Shown piece by piece: positions 47,901 through 52,994 of a stretch of DNA of 64,000 bases. Every line of letters starts with the position of its first letter. The stretch's first letter is position 1. The DNA is taken from contig CM037472.1 in assembly GCA_021014325.1 (NCBI GenBank), forward strand, positions 25,715,063 through 25,779,062, in the 5' to 3' direction. Source of the stretch: Plazaster borealis (lineage: Eukaryota; Echinodermata; Asteroidea; Forcipulatida; Labidiasteridae). The notes under the pieces are model-generated. The model ran no database searches and was not told the DNA's origin. It saw nothing but the letters and a program-made list of their open reading frames with translations. The translations under genes were made by a program, and so were the position numbers.

Positions 47901-50569
47901 CCAAGCAAACAAAACACATCCAGTGTCATAGATGTAAGAATTTCCTCAGGGATAAAGAATATTACTTTGGTTTGACCATAGGTGACACGCACTTATATAC
48001 CCAGTGTTTCCCGAGTCTTGCGGCTGCCCCTGCATAACAGATCCACAAGCTACTCAGTTGGGATTCGAACCCACAACCCCCCGATCCAAAAAGCACCAAG
48101 TATACAAACTAAACTAAACAACCCATCTCACTGCACTGCTCCATTTTATGGGTTTAAGGTTAGCTTTGGAGAAACTTGTTGGCTTCGTGGTTTCTTTCTC
48201 TGCCTTTTACCTCTGAGGACTCTGGTTCGAATCCAACCTTAAACCAGAGTCCTGCATGCGGAATGTGTTTTCAGTCCCCACCTGATTGCATGGGTTTTCC
48301 CCATTTGGGGTTTCCCCCCCCCAACATCCAAAACTGAACATTAACATCTTTGTCTATTACATGTATAGAGCCTTATCACTGACGTCACATTTTTATAGCA
48401 ATGCGTGAGGTCTGCCATGCTGGAATACTCTGCACACGTACGCAAGGTGCCCTCCAGCATTGCGTTTTGTAGCACATGTCCGTGTAGTTCTAGTAACATG
48501 TGTGCGAGACATGCACATGTTAGTTCTCCAGCATGGTGAGCAAAAACAAAATAGTAACGTCACCTGAAAGAAGTCCATAGATATTCATCCTGTTGGTCTT
48601 ACTTCTACTGCAGGATGTGTAATGAAATAATATATGTAATTTATAAACCAAATCAATAAATGCAATTTTACCAAGGCATTCTACGCTTATAGTATCTGCA
48701 ACTCTTACCCAATCCTGTTGGTAGAGTCACCATGGTGTTCTTGAACAGAGCCCGATGTACGATGTTAAACTGATAATCTCTCACTGGGTAGTTCGTTGGG
48801 TAGATCCAGATATTCCCAGCCGACACATCAAATCCGGGGAGGTCTTCAAGCCGAGTTGCCCGAGGAACGGGCTGTTGATGATCTGGTGGTCTCAAGGGCT
48901 GTTGAACAGTCTCCAGGGAGACTCTTAACCCCTGACCTGTTCTGTCAATACTGCCCTCGTTGCGAGGATGGGCGAGCGTTTGTTCCTCCCAGTCTTGGCA
49001 GGCTGCCAGGAACATATCGTCATCAAAATTCTCGAGGAGGTCATCCTGGTTGACCTGGGGCTGATTTCCGGCTTGAGCAACATTGTCTGGGGCAAAGAAA
49101 ATAAAAACTTTGTTAAGGCACAAAGCTGAAGGTGTTTGATGTCCTTTAGACAATCAGAGCACGTTGGGCTTTGGGAAGTTGAAAACACAACTGTTTACAG
49201 ATTTGCACATAACTTACATACTTAAACGATGGGCTTCTGTAAGATTAAAACACAAACATTAACATGGTACAATGATGGTCATGGTGGAAAACTTCTATTG
49301 AAATTTCTTTGCCTGAAATGTTATAGTTTTTGAGAAATTAGTAAAACAGTTAGTTAAGATCTCGTGAGTCCGAAATCCACCGTTTAAAAACAGTGATAGG
49401 GTTTTTCACTCCTGTCTTGTGACTCTAATGATCGCTTGAGCTTAGAGTTTCACAGGTTTGTTATTTCATGTGTCTGTGGATCATACAAAGTGCAGATACT
49501 AGTCTTTGACCATTACCAATGTTGGTCACGTGCTTTTACAAAACATTAAGTTGTTACACGTTAACAGCACCCCAAACATGAAGGTTGGAACAGGAGATTC
49601 ATGTGCCAGGCCTGGAATTCCATCTTTGAGAGGGCAAGGCCATTTTCATTTTGCAAAGGGCACTTCCATTAGAAAGTCTTAAAGTCTATTGGAAACATTT
49701 GTAGGGGCACCAAGGCCAAGACCAGGGGCAACAGAGGCCATGGGCCATGGCCTGCGTGTAATTCCAGGCCTGCCATGATGGGTAAATTAAAACTTCCTAC
49801 AGACTGACTATTCAATACCATCCACCAATGTGGTTTTTAATTAAGGGAATTAAAGAGTTGCAATGAGGTGTTAAACGGCCGTTTATAACTTACTGGGTTG
49901 TGGCCATGGGATAAAGTATCGAGGCGAAGGCAAGGTCCTTCATCGCATGGCCACGACCCTGCAAGGTTTCAAACGGCCGTTTAAGAACAAGTAAAACAGT
50001 TAGTTAAGATCTCGCGAGCCCGAAATCCACCGTTTTAAAAAAAACTTTTTCACTCTTTTCTTGCGACTGTAATCGAACTTCTCTTTTTGTAAAATTGTTT
50101 AATTCCTGTCCTCAGGCTGTTTCACAAAGGGTCAAATTGCATCCGACGCTCAACGGTTGTGCGTACGCGCCTGTAATAACAGATTTTACATTGAGTATCA
50201 TGTGTAAGCACCCGCGTAAGCTTGCGCACCAATTCGCATATGGCTATGAATGCAGATCGCGCTTTAATTTTGAGCTACAAGAACTGCAGTCTTCCCCCCC
50301 CCCCCCCAAAAAAAAGAAAGAAATTTGAGTTCTGGGTGTATGCAGGGCCAAAATTGAGGCCAGAACTGTTTTGGCATGTACCCTGGTAGAAGAATTTCAC
50401 CTTACTTGATTGCTAACAAAGCAGCAAAAAAGGATCACAAACTCCTTCCAATCCACATTATACTGATAAGAAAAAACTTAAACCCAGGGGTATTCAACTA
50501 ACCATCTTGAGATGTGGACTCGGTTGCTCTTGAAGTGAAGTGATGCAATAGTGTTTGTTGCCTCTTCAT
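13710..50569 (-). CDS. FANCM: Fanconi anemia group M protein (FANCM), complete, 25 exons
   Basis: DEAH-family DNA translocase that remodels stalled forks, recruits the Fanconi core complex and links to the BTR complex in the nucleus. Exons on the minus strand, 5' to 3': 50569-50503, 49086-48709, 47892-47731, 46929-46757, 46100-46023, 45280-45122, 44013-43882, 42823-42571, 39464-39357, 38525-38320, 37112-36906, 36357-36120, 35103-34949, 33592-30862, 30187-30015, 28575-28455, 27146-27037, 26239-26056, 25005-23714, 23154-22971, 21339-21207, 17372-17293, 15815-15718, 14995-14901, 13827-13710. Every junction is GT-AG, phases agree throughout, and the total of 7635 nt gives 2544 aa (human FANCM is 2048). 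The start is fixed by an in-frame TGA two codons upstream and by similarity to the human N-terminus. No disabling change was seen. Exon edges come from splice signals and protein similarity, not transcripts. Confidence 0.96.
14129..14267. mobile_element. MITE with GCCTGGTTCATAC terminal inverted repeats, copy 1
   Basis: GCCTGGTTCATAC on the left pairs with GTATGAACTGGGC on the right. The interior is itself roughly palindromic (AAGCGAAAGCGAA against TTCGCTTTTGCTTTCGC). The second copy is 52599-52785. It lies just downstream of FANCM exon 24, in intron 24. Confidence 0.8.
14705..14805. repeat. Fragment of the GAATACGCATGAGACTTGCA element
   Basis: It carries the right half of the inverted-repeat family represented at 7926-8074 (GACTTTAACGGACCCC then GAATACGCATGAGACTTGCA). 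Confidence 0.6.
15455..15625 (+). repeat. SINE, GGTTCAAATCCC head with CCCAATT body
   Basis: TTGGCTCAGTGGTTTC (A-box-like) and GGTTCAAATCCCACC (B-box) are followed by GGCTGGAGCC and CTGCGTGGGTTTTCCCC. The same body is found at 48170-48345 (+) and inverted at 52995-53155 and 3795-3935. It lies in FANCM intron 23. Confidence 0.75.
15718..23154 (-). CDS. FANCM: FANCM exons 20-23: XPF/Hef-type nuclease domain
   Basis: The ERCC4-like fold begins [10 protein letters not shown]. Asp2324 and Glu2327 occupy the VDSRE positions of archaeal Hef; Asp2355 lies in GCDYIVS, the GD motif position; Glu2365-Lys2366-Lys2367 and Asp2371 form EKKSISD, equivalent to ERKxxxD. The last Asp codon is split across exons 20 and 21. 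Human FANCM has VGGHE and ERRSQSE at these places and is regarded as nuclease-dead. Exon 22 ([12 protein letters not shown]) and exon 23 ([15 protein letters not shown]) complete the domain. Intron 21 contains the Crypton-like element. Confidence 0.93.
15880..16015 (-). mobile_element. MITE copy (CCTCAGTGAGGGCGC family)
   Basis: It matches the interior of 7385-7529 (CACTGAGGTCAAAGG, ATCATTGGCTGAGA, CCATTGTTTAACCTC) but with decayed termini. It lies in FANCM intron 22. Confidence 0.7.
16126..16503 (+). mobile_element. TTAA-flanked MITE, subfamily C
   Basis: TTAA at 16122-16125 and 16504-16507. It is homologous to subfamily A, but the centre is replaced by a 15-bp perfect inverted repeat, GATTTCGAGACCTCA at 16303-16317 and TGAGGTCTCGAAATC at 16329-16343. 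It lies in FANCM intron 22. Confidence 0.88.
17508..17615 (-). repeat. SINE tail A fragment
   Basis: It matches the tail of the full SINEs at 27220-27546 and 46372-46715 (GTTTACAGGTTTCC, CACTTAGGAGGAATCC, TTGGTTTCATTAC, read on minus). The tRNA head is missing. It lies in FANCM intron 21. Confidence 0.7.
17715..18020. mobile_element. Left arm of inverted-repeat element that hosts the Crypton
   Basis: 17722-17888 is a decayed copy of the large hairpin found at 20614-20789 (CAGGGTC..CCACGACCCTGC arms). 17890-18020 (CATTCATAAATACCCCAGACAG, CACATGACCA, TTTACCTG, GATAAAGACATAGC) matches, inverted, 21000-21146. Confidence 0.75.
18020..20531 (+). mobile_element. Crypton-type tyrosine recombinase element
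   Basis: The 2.5-kb unit is bounded by an identical 17-bp direct repeat, GGCCCCTGAACATGAAT, at 18020-18036 and 20515-20531. Inside lies one recombinase gene. The element is inserted within an older inverted-repeat element whose arms are 17890-18020 and 21000-21146. Direct repeats at the ends, and no terminal inverted repeats of its own, fit recombinase-mediated integration. The true ends are an inference. It lies in FANCM intron 21, antisense to FANCM. Confidence 0.75.
18368..20007 (+). pseudogene. KIAA1958-like / Crypton tyrosine recombinase, frameshifted
   Basis: Exon 1 is 18368-18617 and exon 2 starts at 18796 after a GT-AG intron, joining K-D in phase ([17 protein letters not shown]). 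Similarity to the KIAA1958/ZMYM-type (DUF3504) family continues to the stop at 20007. The tyrosine recombinase residues are present: Arg in RRGREGL, His and Arg in NHCIRAT, His in LSGHRNESS and the Tyr nine residues later in KHYCR. A net one-base shift near 18912 separates [12 protein letters not shown] from [15 protein letters not shown], so as read the product is truncated at 18980. The remainder, 369 codons, is fully open, so the lesion is recent or a sequence error. The Ser- and Thr-rich tail has no recognised domain. Confidence 0.88.
20614..20789. repeat. Long near-perfect hairpin
   Basis: GAGTGGCGACTCGTTCTTAA through GCGATAAAGGCCC is mirrored by GGGCCTTTATCGC through TTAAGAACTCGTCGCC, giving arms of about 70 to 80 bp around a loop near 20697. 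Each arm contains the palindrome AAACGGCCGTTT. Decayed copies are 17722-17888 and 49855-49990. Confidence 0.9.
20808..21146. mobile_element. Right part of inverted-repeat element hosting the Crypton
   Basis: 20808-21020 (TTTAATTCCTGTACGCAGGC, GCTCAACGGTTGTAC, GGCATATGGCTATGAATGC) is homologous to 50065-50250 in the same orientation. 21000-21146 is the inverse of 17890-18020. It ends 60 bp before FANCM exon 21. Confidence 0.72.
21420..21520. repeat. Fragment of the GGGCCCAATTTC MITE
   Basis: ACATGTGACATTGTATTTTGG, ATTCTGGTAAGCGTAATT and TGCTTAGCTCCTTTTTGTGC match 22840-22925 in the same orientation. It lies in FANCM intron 20. A matching end, TTTAAGCAGCTCC..AAATTGGGC, occurs near 21922-21943. 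Confidence 0.7.
22160..22735 (-). mobile_element. 3' end of a non-LTR retrotransposon (LINE)
   Basis: On the minus strand, 22735-22495 encodes [35 protein letters not shown], a GPRLWN..FK segment typical of the C-terminus of LINE ORF2 products. It is followed by an A-rich 3' region that ends in tandem ATTGA repeats at 22165-22185. It is 5'-truncated. It lies in FANCM intron 20. Confidence 0.8.
22755..22946. mobile_element. MITE with GGCCCAATTTC terminal inverted repeats
   Basis: GGCCCAATTTCAAAGCGCTGC..TTAAGC on the left pairs with GCAGCTCTATGAAATTGGGCC on the right. The interior carries TGCTTAGC and its inverse, related to the cut arms at 6585-6715. It ends 25 bp before FANCM exon 20 on the genomic axis. 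Confidence 0.88.
23270..23490. repeat. Foldback with a tRNA T-arm-like loop
   Basis: TAAAGCACGGTATACTTTCC through GTCCTGTGAAAAAA (about 23340-23376) is mirrored by TTTTTTCACAGGAC through TATACAGTGCTTTA (about 23436-23481). The loop holds GTGGGTTCGATTCCCAC, a perfect T-stem with B-box. The upstream part (GGGATAAAGAATATTA) also occurs at 47949-47965. This is a SINE with inverted flanks, in FANCM intron 19. Confidence 0.75.
23625..23699 (-). repeat. tRNA-derived SINE head
   Basis: The inverse complement reads GCCGAGCGGTTAAGAGCACC..CTCTGGTGTTTCTGATCAGC..GGTTCGAGTCCC, the head of the main SINE family. Its distal end lies 15 bp from the FANCM exon 19 donor. Confidence 0.85.
23714..30187 (-). CDS. 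FANCM: FANCM exons 15-19: acidic linker and coiled coil
   Basis: Exons 15-18 are short and encode basic and acidic low-complexity segments such as HKKRRAVV and SSDDDLESP. Exon 18 ([15 protein letters not shown]) and the start of exon 19 ([11 protein letters not shown]) match the conserved human segments ARKFLDDEAEL and IYMKSVRSP. Exon 19 (1292 nt) carries a charged helix of Lys, Glu and Arg at about residues 2164-2200, which is likely coiled coil. Exons 15-17 have no long open frame and were found from splice sites and phase, so their edges are slightly less sure. Confidence 0.82.
25689..25990. mobile_element. TTAA-flanked MITE, degenerate copy
   Basis: TTAA at 25685-25688 is followed by AGGGTCTGTATACGTTTGG; the right end ACCAAACGTATTACAATCCT is followed by TTTAA. 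The interior resembles subfamily B only weakly. It lies about 65 bp from the FANCM exon 18 donor. Confidence 0.65.
26880..26945 (+). repeat. LINE 3' tail (GAATTGAATTGAAT)
   Basis: GAAGTATGGAAATAAATGTG followed by tandem ATTGA units is the inverse of the LINE end at 22160-22200. It marks a very short 5'-truncated copy. Confidence 0.7.
27220..27546 (-). mobile_element. tRNA-derived SINE with tail A, near full length
   Basis: On the minus strand the head starts GTCGTGGCCAATCAGTTAAG near 27545, with B-box GGTTCGAGTCCC near 27478. It runs through GTGCACGTAAAAGAACCCAG to the tail TTCACTTATGAGGCATCC and TTTCATTACCAGAAATATAA. It lies in FANCM intron 16. Confidence 0.9.
28085..28164 (+). repeat. tRNA-like sequence, probable SINE head
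   Basis: TAGCTCAGTTGGTAGAGC forms a D-arm with A-box and GCAGGTTCAAATCCTGC a perfect T-arm with B-box. The acceptor stem (GGGCAAG against TGCAGTC) pairs at only two or three positions and the anticodon loop is ten bases, so it is not a functional tRNA gene. It lies in FANCM intron 16. Confidence 0.75.
28228..28420. mobile_element. CAGAGCTGA-ended element, copy 1
   Basis: It begins CAGAGCTGATTGC and ends TCAGCTCTG, with internal repeats of CAATCAGGGAGAT. A homologous copy is 34546-34730. It ends about 35 bp from the FANCM exon 16 donor. Confidence 0.75.
28620..28960 (-). mobile_element. LINE 3' end, second copy
   Basis: TTCAATTCAATTCAATTTAC at 28620 is the inverse of an ATTGA tandem tail. 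It is followed by AT-rich 3' UTR-like sequence similar in make-up to 22160-22480. No reverse transcriptase sequence remains. It lies in FANCM intron 15. Confidence 0.65.
29385..29760 (+). mobile_element. Penelope-like element terminus with hammerhead-like core
   Basis: CTGACGA at 29411, then a GACTAG..CTAGTC stem, then GAAACG is the order of a hammerhead ribozyme core, with one extra T before the stem. Downstream lie GGACAGTTCTTTTCAGAAC and a related AGACAAGTTCTCAAAGAAC and then CTACCTAGCAAGTAG, as in the pseudo-LTRs of Penelope-like retroelements. No reverse transcriptase or endonuclease frame remains. It lies in FANCM intron 15. Confidence 0.6.
30435..30575 (-). mobile_element. MITE copy (GACCCC..GGGGTC family)
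   Basis: TGACGTCATTGACCGCCATC, GTGCACGGGTGTACGCAC, CAATGATAGTC and CATGGGGTCTA match the 7385-7529 family with a scrambled left end. It lies in FANCM intron 14. Confidence 0.65.
30862..36357 (-). CDS. FANCM: FANCM exons 12-14: MHF-, FANCF- and RMI-binding regions
   Basis: Exons 12-13 and the start of exon 14 match the human MHF-binding region ([10 protein letters not shown], then [10 protein letters not shown] and [12 protein letters not shown]). The giant exon 14 (2731 nt, residues 773-1683) is mostly disordered, acidic and Ser-rich. [18 protein letters not shown] segment at about 1103-1119 aligns with the MM1 region that binds FANCF, and MFDLGFDL at 1423-1430 aligns with the MM2 motif (TFDLGF in human) that binds RMI1-RMI2. 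A large central exon is also typical of human FANCM. Its acceptor is a CAGCAG tandem. Confidence 0.85.
33791..34528. mobile_element. Inverted-repeat transposon, 738 bp, non-autonomous
   Basis: GGGGTCTTGTCAAAATTAAT on the left matches the inverse of ATTAATTTTGACAAGGTCCC on the right, with about 26 bp of near-identical termini. Internal segments around CATCCGATG are also inverted. No transposase frame. It lies in FANCM intron 13. Confidence 0.85.
34546..34730. mobile_element. CAGAGCTGCCAAC-ended element, copy 2
   Basis: It begins CAGAGCTGCCAAC and ends GTTGGCAG, with CAATCAGGGAGAT twice near its left end; homologous to 28228-28420. It abuts the 33791-34528 element. Confidence 0.78.
34804..34924. 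mobile_element. MITE with CCAATTTCATGGC terminal inverted repeats
   Basis: GGGTCCAATTTCATGGCACTG and TGCTTACC pair with GGTAAGCA and GCCATGAAATTAGGCC. It is related by its ends to 22755-22946. It lies 25 bp past the FANCM exon 13 donor. Confidence 0.82.
35420..35515 (+). pseudogene. Inverted fragment of FANCM exon 14 in intron 12
   Basis: ATTTGAGGAAGGAAAACAGC through CGATCATAGGGAAGAGG matches FANCM exon 14 at 31104-31191 with roughly 85% identity by eye, but on the opposite strand. It translates to [22 protein letters not shown] against exon 14 [22 protein letters not shown]. No splice sites make it an exon on the + strand with confidence. It is a short inverted duplication. Confidence 0.82.
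35770..36060 (+). repeat. Interspersed repeat, pair with 13205-13480
   Basis: GATGGCGATTCCACCTTTTG, GAACAGTGTCCTCAG and TCTCATCCCTG align with 13250-13470. It ends 60 bp before the FANCM exon 12 donor side. Confidence 0.62.
36906..49086 (-). CDS. FANCM: FANCM exons 2-11: helicase/translocase core
   Basis: Walker A is LPTGLGKT at residues 144-151, split over exons 2 and 3. The DEAH box is residues 247-250 (exon 4), motif III SAT is 278-280 (exon 5) and motif [10 protein letters not shown] is 617-624 (exon 11). The GFDxSAGxxWIYPTN signature precedes the first motif, as in human FANCM. Exons 6-9 encode the helical insertion between the two RecA lobes. All catalytic motifs are intact, so ATP-dependent translocation is expected. 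Confidence 0.95.
37374..37475 (+). repeat. GAGGGCAAGGC repeat, partial copy
   Basis: TTGAGAGGGCAAGGCAATTTT, CAAAGAGCACTTCCATTG and TAATTCCAGGCCTG match the longer copies at 49607-49778 and 51285-51440. It lies in FANCM intron 10. Confidence 0.75.
37876..38242 (+). mobile_element. TTAA-flanked MITE, subfamily A, copy 3 (best preserved)
   Basis: TTAA lies at 37872-37875 and 38243-38246. Ends are AGGCACTGAACACGTTTGG and ACACGTTTGG's inverse CCAAACGTGTACAGTGCCT. The central CTTCTTGCAAGAAG is intact. It ends about 80 bp before the FANCM exon 10 donor. Confidence 0.93.
39060..39220 (-). mobile_element. MITE copy (CCCCTTGCAT family)
   Basis: GGCCCCTTGCATAGG, ACAATGGAAACGTGC and CCTCAGTGAGGGCGC align with 7385-7529; the right terminus has diverged. 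It lies in FANCM intron 9. Confidence 0.75.
39497..39905 (+). mobile_element. tRNA-derived SINE with tail B
   Basis: The head is GTTGTGGCCTAGTGGTTAA..CTCTGGTGTTTCTGATCAGC. Past TAAAAGAACCCAGTGC the sequence departs from tail A and reads TTGGCTGCATATTGC, TACATAGTGCTATGTAAAGG, GAGCGCTTTGAGACG and GCGCTGTATAAGAAC, then TATTATTATT. It lies in FANCM intron 8. Confidence 0.88.
40025..40917. repeat. 27-bp minisatellite, 33 copies
   Basis: The unit GTTCATGGTTGTGGGTGTGA plus YGTGTYT/C varies almost only at two CpG/TpG positions. Because 27 is a multiple of three and the unit lacks stops in several frames, long frames of 319 to 353 codons run through it on both strands; none is a gene. It lies in FANCM intron 8. 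Confidence 0.98.
40985..41150. repeat. MITE remnant (GCCATTTTGGGAGTCAG family)
   Basis: TTGCGCCATTTTGGGAGTCAG and GGTGTCATGCGTTACC match 10936-10985. GGCAGATCATTGGCAGAC resembles the segment near 11060. It directly follows the minisatellite. Confidence 0.6.
41205..41612 (-). mobile_element. tRNA-derived SINE with tail B, inverted
   Basis: On minus it runs from GTCGTGGCCGAGCGGATAAG near 41610 through GGTTCGAATCCCAGTC, AAAGAACCCAGTGC and CACCTTGTAAATCATTAC to GCGCCTTGAGCGTCACTGAG. It has the same tail as 39497-39905 and lies within FANCM intron 8. Confidence 0.9.
41743..42109 (+). mobile_element. TTAA-flanked MITE, subfamily B, copy 2
   Basis: TTAA at 41739-41742; the right flank is TCAA. Ends AGGCAGGGTATACTTTTGG and AGTATACCCTGCCT. 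The central segment has GAGATGAAGCCTTTCTCAGA, a decayed version of the palindrome in 9726-10091. Confidence 0.88.
42202..42532. mobile_element. Second TTAA-flanked family (AGGGGCACA ends)
   Basis: TTAA at 42198-42201 and 42533-42536 bounds AGGGGCACA..TGTGCCCCT. The interior is AT-rich and unrelated to the AGGCACTG family, but the target and the AGG..CCT ends are the same. It ends about 40 bp before FANCM exon 8's donor. Confidence 0.82.
44678..45043 (-). mobile_element. TTAA-flanked MITE, subfamily A, copy 4
   Basis: TTAA lies at 44674-44677 and 45044-45047. The centre is a perfect 30-bp palindrome at 44837-44866 around CTTCTTGCAAGAAG. It lies about 80 bp downstream of FANCM exon 6. Confidence 0.93.
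45465..45831 (-). mobile_element. TTAA-flanked MITE, subfamily A, copy 5
   Basis: TTAA at 45461-45464 and 45832-45835. The left TTAA belongs to a GGGCCCAATTGCACAGAGC fragment at 45439-45464, the end of another MITE family, so the insertion target is visible. It lies 185 bp upstream of FANCM exon 6, in the same orientation as copy 4. Confidence 0.93.
46372..46730 (+). mobile_element. tRNA-derived SINE with tail A
   Basis: Head GTCATGGCCAAGCGGTAAAG, B-box GGTTCGAGTCCTGG, body GTAGTGCACGTAAAAGAACC and tail TTCACTTATGAGGCATCC then AATAATAATAATAAC. It lies in FANCM intron 4, 30 bp from exon 4's donor side. Confidence 0.92.
47270..47485. repeat. Interspersed repeat, inverted partner of 2565-2830
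   Basis: CCACTTCGTGAAAATGCAGA, CGTATCGTGATACGCCACTT and GGCAAATCTAGTGATATGCC align inverted with the PRDX5 intron 1 block. It contains CGTATCGTGATACG, a 14-base palindrome. It lies in FANCM intron 3. Confidence 0.65.
47940..48110 (-). repeat. tRNA-headed SINE, related to 23270-23490
   Basis: GGGATTCGAACCCACAACC is an inverted B-box; GGGATAAAGAATATTACTTTGG matches 23296-23318. It lies in FANCM intron 2, touching the exon 3 acceptor side. Confidence 0.7.
48170..48345 (+). repeat. SINE, GGTTCGAATCC head with CCCCATTTGGGG body
   Basis: TTGGCTTCGTGGTTTC and GGTTCGAATCCAACC are followed by GAGTCCTGCATGCGG and TGCATGGGTTTTCCCC. It is the same family as 15455-15625. Confidence 0.75.
49607..49778 (+). 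repeat. GAGGGCAAGGCC repeat, full copy
   Basis: GGAATTCCATCTTTGAGAGG through ACCAAGGCCAAGACCAGG to TAATTCCAGGCCTGCC. The ends GCCTGGAATTCC and GGAATTCCAGGC-like suggest an inverted pair. Homologous to 51285-51440 and 37374-37475. Confidence 0.8.
49845..50255 (+). mobile_element. Second copy of the hairpin element without Crypton
   Basis: 49855-49990 is a decayed version of the 20614-20789 hairpin (AACGGCCGTTTA twice, CCACGACCCTGCAAGG). 50065-50255 matches 20808-21020. There is no recombinase here. It lies in FANCM intron 1. Confidence 0.8.
50294..50321 (+). repeat. C-run followed by A-run
   Basis: About 13 consecutive C are followed by 8 or so A and then GAAAGAAA. Length at such a run is unreliable in an assembly. 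Confidence 0.85.
50503..50569 (-). CDS. FANCM: FANCM exon 1: N-terminal RQxTL motif
   Basis: The exon encodes 22 residues beginning [11 protein letters not shown], similar to the RQRTLFQTW start of human FANCM. Q5xxL8xxF11 resembles a PCNA-interacting (PIP) box but lacks the second aromatic residue. The donor is G|GTTAGT in phase 1, which joins exon 2 to give GAC (Asp). Confidence 0.85.
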
Positions 50570-50654
50570 CTCTCACTGTCTCATTTCACCATCCCTTGAA
50601 TTCACTGGTGACGAACCTCTGATATAATAATAATAATAAACACCATTGTTATAT

Positions 50655-51035
50655 AACTATTATTATTATATACTTCTGGTAATGAAACCAAGGATGCCTC
50701 ATAACAAGTTAACTTAATCACTGTACCTTGCAAGCCTGAGGACACCTGTAAACAGGGGTGCTTGCTATGTGAACCAGAAACACCGGTTTTAATCCCTACC
50801 CTTCCATGATAAATGTTCTGGGTTCTTTTATGTGCACTACTGGTACCAATCCTAGTACACGGGACCTATGGCTTAATAATAATGTTCCATCCGAAGGACA
50901 ACGCATTTATGATAAAGTATCTTGCTTAAGGACACAAGTACCACGACCGGGACTCGAACCCACACTCTGCTGATCAGAAACACCAGAGCTCGAGTCCGGT
51001 GCTCTCGTCTTCACCGCTCGGCCATGACAGGCTTT
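50655..51035 (-). mobile_element. tRNA-derived SINE with tail A, inverted
   Basis: On minus it runs from GTCATGGCCGAGCGGTGAAG near 51030, through GGTTCGAGTCCCGG and AGTGCACATAAAAGAACC to TTGGTTTCATTACCAGAAG. It lies 90 bp upstream of the FANCM start codon, so it is in or next to the promoter. Confidence 0.92.
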
Positions 51036-51094
51036 CTCTACCGGCATCTCAAAATACGACAGGTACATATCCAGAGCTATTTTGAATGAAGCGA

Positions 51095-51565
51095 CCTACA
51101 TGTAATTTACAATTATTGTAATGGTATACAAGGAGCTGCAGTGCAATCTTCAGCCAACCATGCCAAAAGCAAGAAGGCAAGCCCCTTCTCTCAAGTGTAC
51201 TGTGTTCGGCATTACACAAAATACGGGACATAGGCCTAAGACTTCACATGTATGTCCCATCCAATGGATCAAAGCAATTAGGTAGGACTGGACTTTCATC
51301 TTTGAAAGGGCAAGACCATTTTCATTTTGCAAATGGCACTTCCATCGGAAAAACTTAAAGTCTATGGGAAACTTTTGAAGTGACACCAAGGCCAAGACCA
51401 GGTCAACAGAGGCCTTGGAATAGGTGGCCTCCGTGTAAGGTTAAGTCACCGCTTGCTTAAGGACGTATCCATAATTATATGACATAACCAGGACCCAAAC
51501 CCACACTCTAACATCCACCCCCCTCACAGAACTTGTGCCTGGTGCACTAAACCACACAGCCACGT
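51095..51565 (-). mobile_element. SINE with tail B, interrupted by another repeat
   Basis: Head side (CACGGAC.. inverse, GGTTTGGGTCCTGG) lies at 51480-51565 and tail B (CTCCTTGTATACCATTAC, GGGGCTTGCC) at 51095-51280. Between them 51285-51440 is a copy of the GAGGGCAAGGCC repeat, inserted later. Confidence 0.75.
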
Positions 51566-51964
51566 CCCTGCATGTTCAAGGGTCTGACATGTCTGCACAC
51601 AAGCAGATGGAAGTTGTTGATTGAAAGTTAAACAGTAGTTTACAATAAACGCAGGGAAAATCTGCTTGAAGTTAGTTGCTTTATGTGTGAGTTTTTCAGT
51701 AGAGGGAAGTAACTATACATAGCTGCGATAATTGTAGCTCTTTGAGTTTAATATTCACGTTCCTTAGACCTACCTAGATGCTCATGGCGCTCCACAATTA
51801 TTACCCTTGGTCACTGGGCCATTGTTTAATTCCTTAAACCATCTCAGCTCCCTTGGGAGTATACAGCCTGTGCTGCCAAACATCTAGTGCACCAAGCTAA
51901 ATCAATCACAAGAACCATCTCTGCCCAAACAGGTACCCATAAACCCCTGGTTGAAGAGAAGCAA

Positions 51965-52050
51965 CTATCATGACAGGGATTCGAACCCACAACCTGATGA
52001 CCTAACCACCAGAACTTGAGCCCGATGCACTAAAGCACTCGGCCACGACA
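51965..52050 (-). repeat. tRNA-derived SINE head
   Basis: The inverse complement reads GTCGTGGCCGAGTGCTTTAG and GGTTCGAATCCCTG. The body is missing or too diverged. Confidence 0.8.
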
Positions 52051-52598
52051 CACTACTTGAAACAAGATCGGTTCCCTCAGCCAGCTGAAGAGTAATATGT
52101 AGACAGCACTACTTTAACCCTATGGTGCACAGAGCGGTCGCTAGCGACCGCCAAAAGCGCGTTCAATTTGGACCTTGGAAAAGTGGTCATAACTTAAAAA
52201 ATAAAGGTCCCATAAATGTCGCCCTCATTCGGTTGTTTAGAGCAATGGTTGGGCTTTCTTTTGATGCCATTTTCAATAGGGGGCGCTATTGAAAAAATTC
52301 CAGAAAAACATGGCTGAACGGTTTTTTATTTTCGCGTAATCTTAAAAACAATAGAATTAATCCGTGCACCAAAGAGTTAAAGTACACAGTGATGGAACGA
52401 CAATGTTTGAATAAGTCCTGTATTTTTTTCTCCTTTTCTTTTACATTAATGTTATGATATTTAGGCCTATATTGGGCTTCTATTGCAAAGAAAGTATAAG
52501 AGACCACTGACAGTGAGATCATGATGGGAATTTTGATTCATCCTAAAAACCCTCCGGTCAGGCGGATCCAGGGTTACGCTTATCGCAAATATAACTTA

Positions 52599-52785
52599 AG
52601 CCTGGTTCATACTTCCTTGAATGCGAATGCGAAGCGTATTTTGACGGCACAAATTCGCAACAAACAATTCGCAAAAGTTGAGCTGTGCTCAACTCCTGCG
52701 AAACATTCAAATTGAAAACAGAGCTGTGTTGTCAAAATTTGCTATAGATGCATTCGCATTCACAGGAAGTATGAACTGAGCTTTA
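52599..52785. mobile_element. MITE with GCCTGGTTCATAC terminal inverted repeats, copy 2
   Basis: GCCTGGTTCATACTTCC pairs with GGAAGTATGAACTGAGC. The interior (GAATGCGAATGCGAAGCG, TGCATTCGCATTC) is partly inverted as in copy 1 at 14129-14267. Confidence 0.85.
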
Positions 52786-52994
52786 CTTGCAAAAAACAAA
52801 ACAAAAACAGCACTGATGTACGCCATTTGTCAACACTCCATTCGCTAGCCCCCCTTTGTGTGACTGGCAAATTTTCAAACAGCCCAGTATATATATATGT
52901 CAAAATCTGCCAGCCACACAATCTGAATCTGAATTATGAAATCGGCAAAGCATCCTCAGGGAAACTTCATACCAACTTTTTTTTAAGAAGAATG

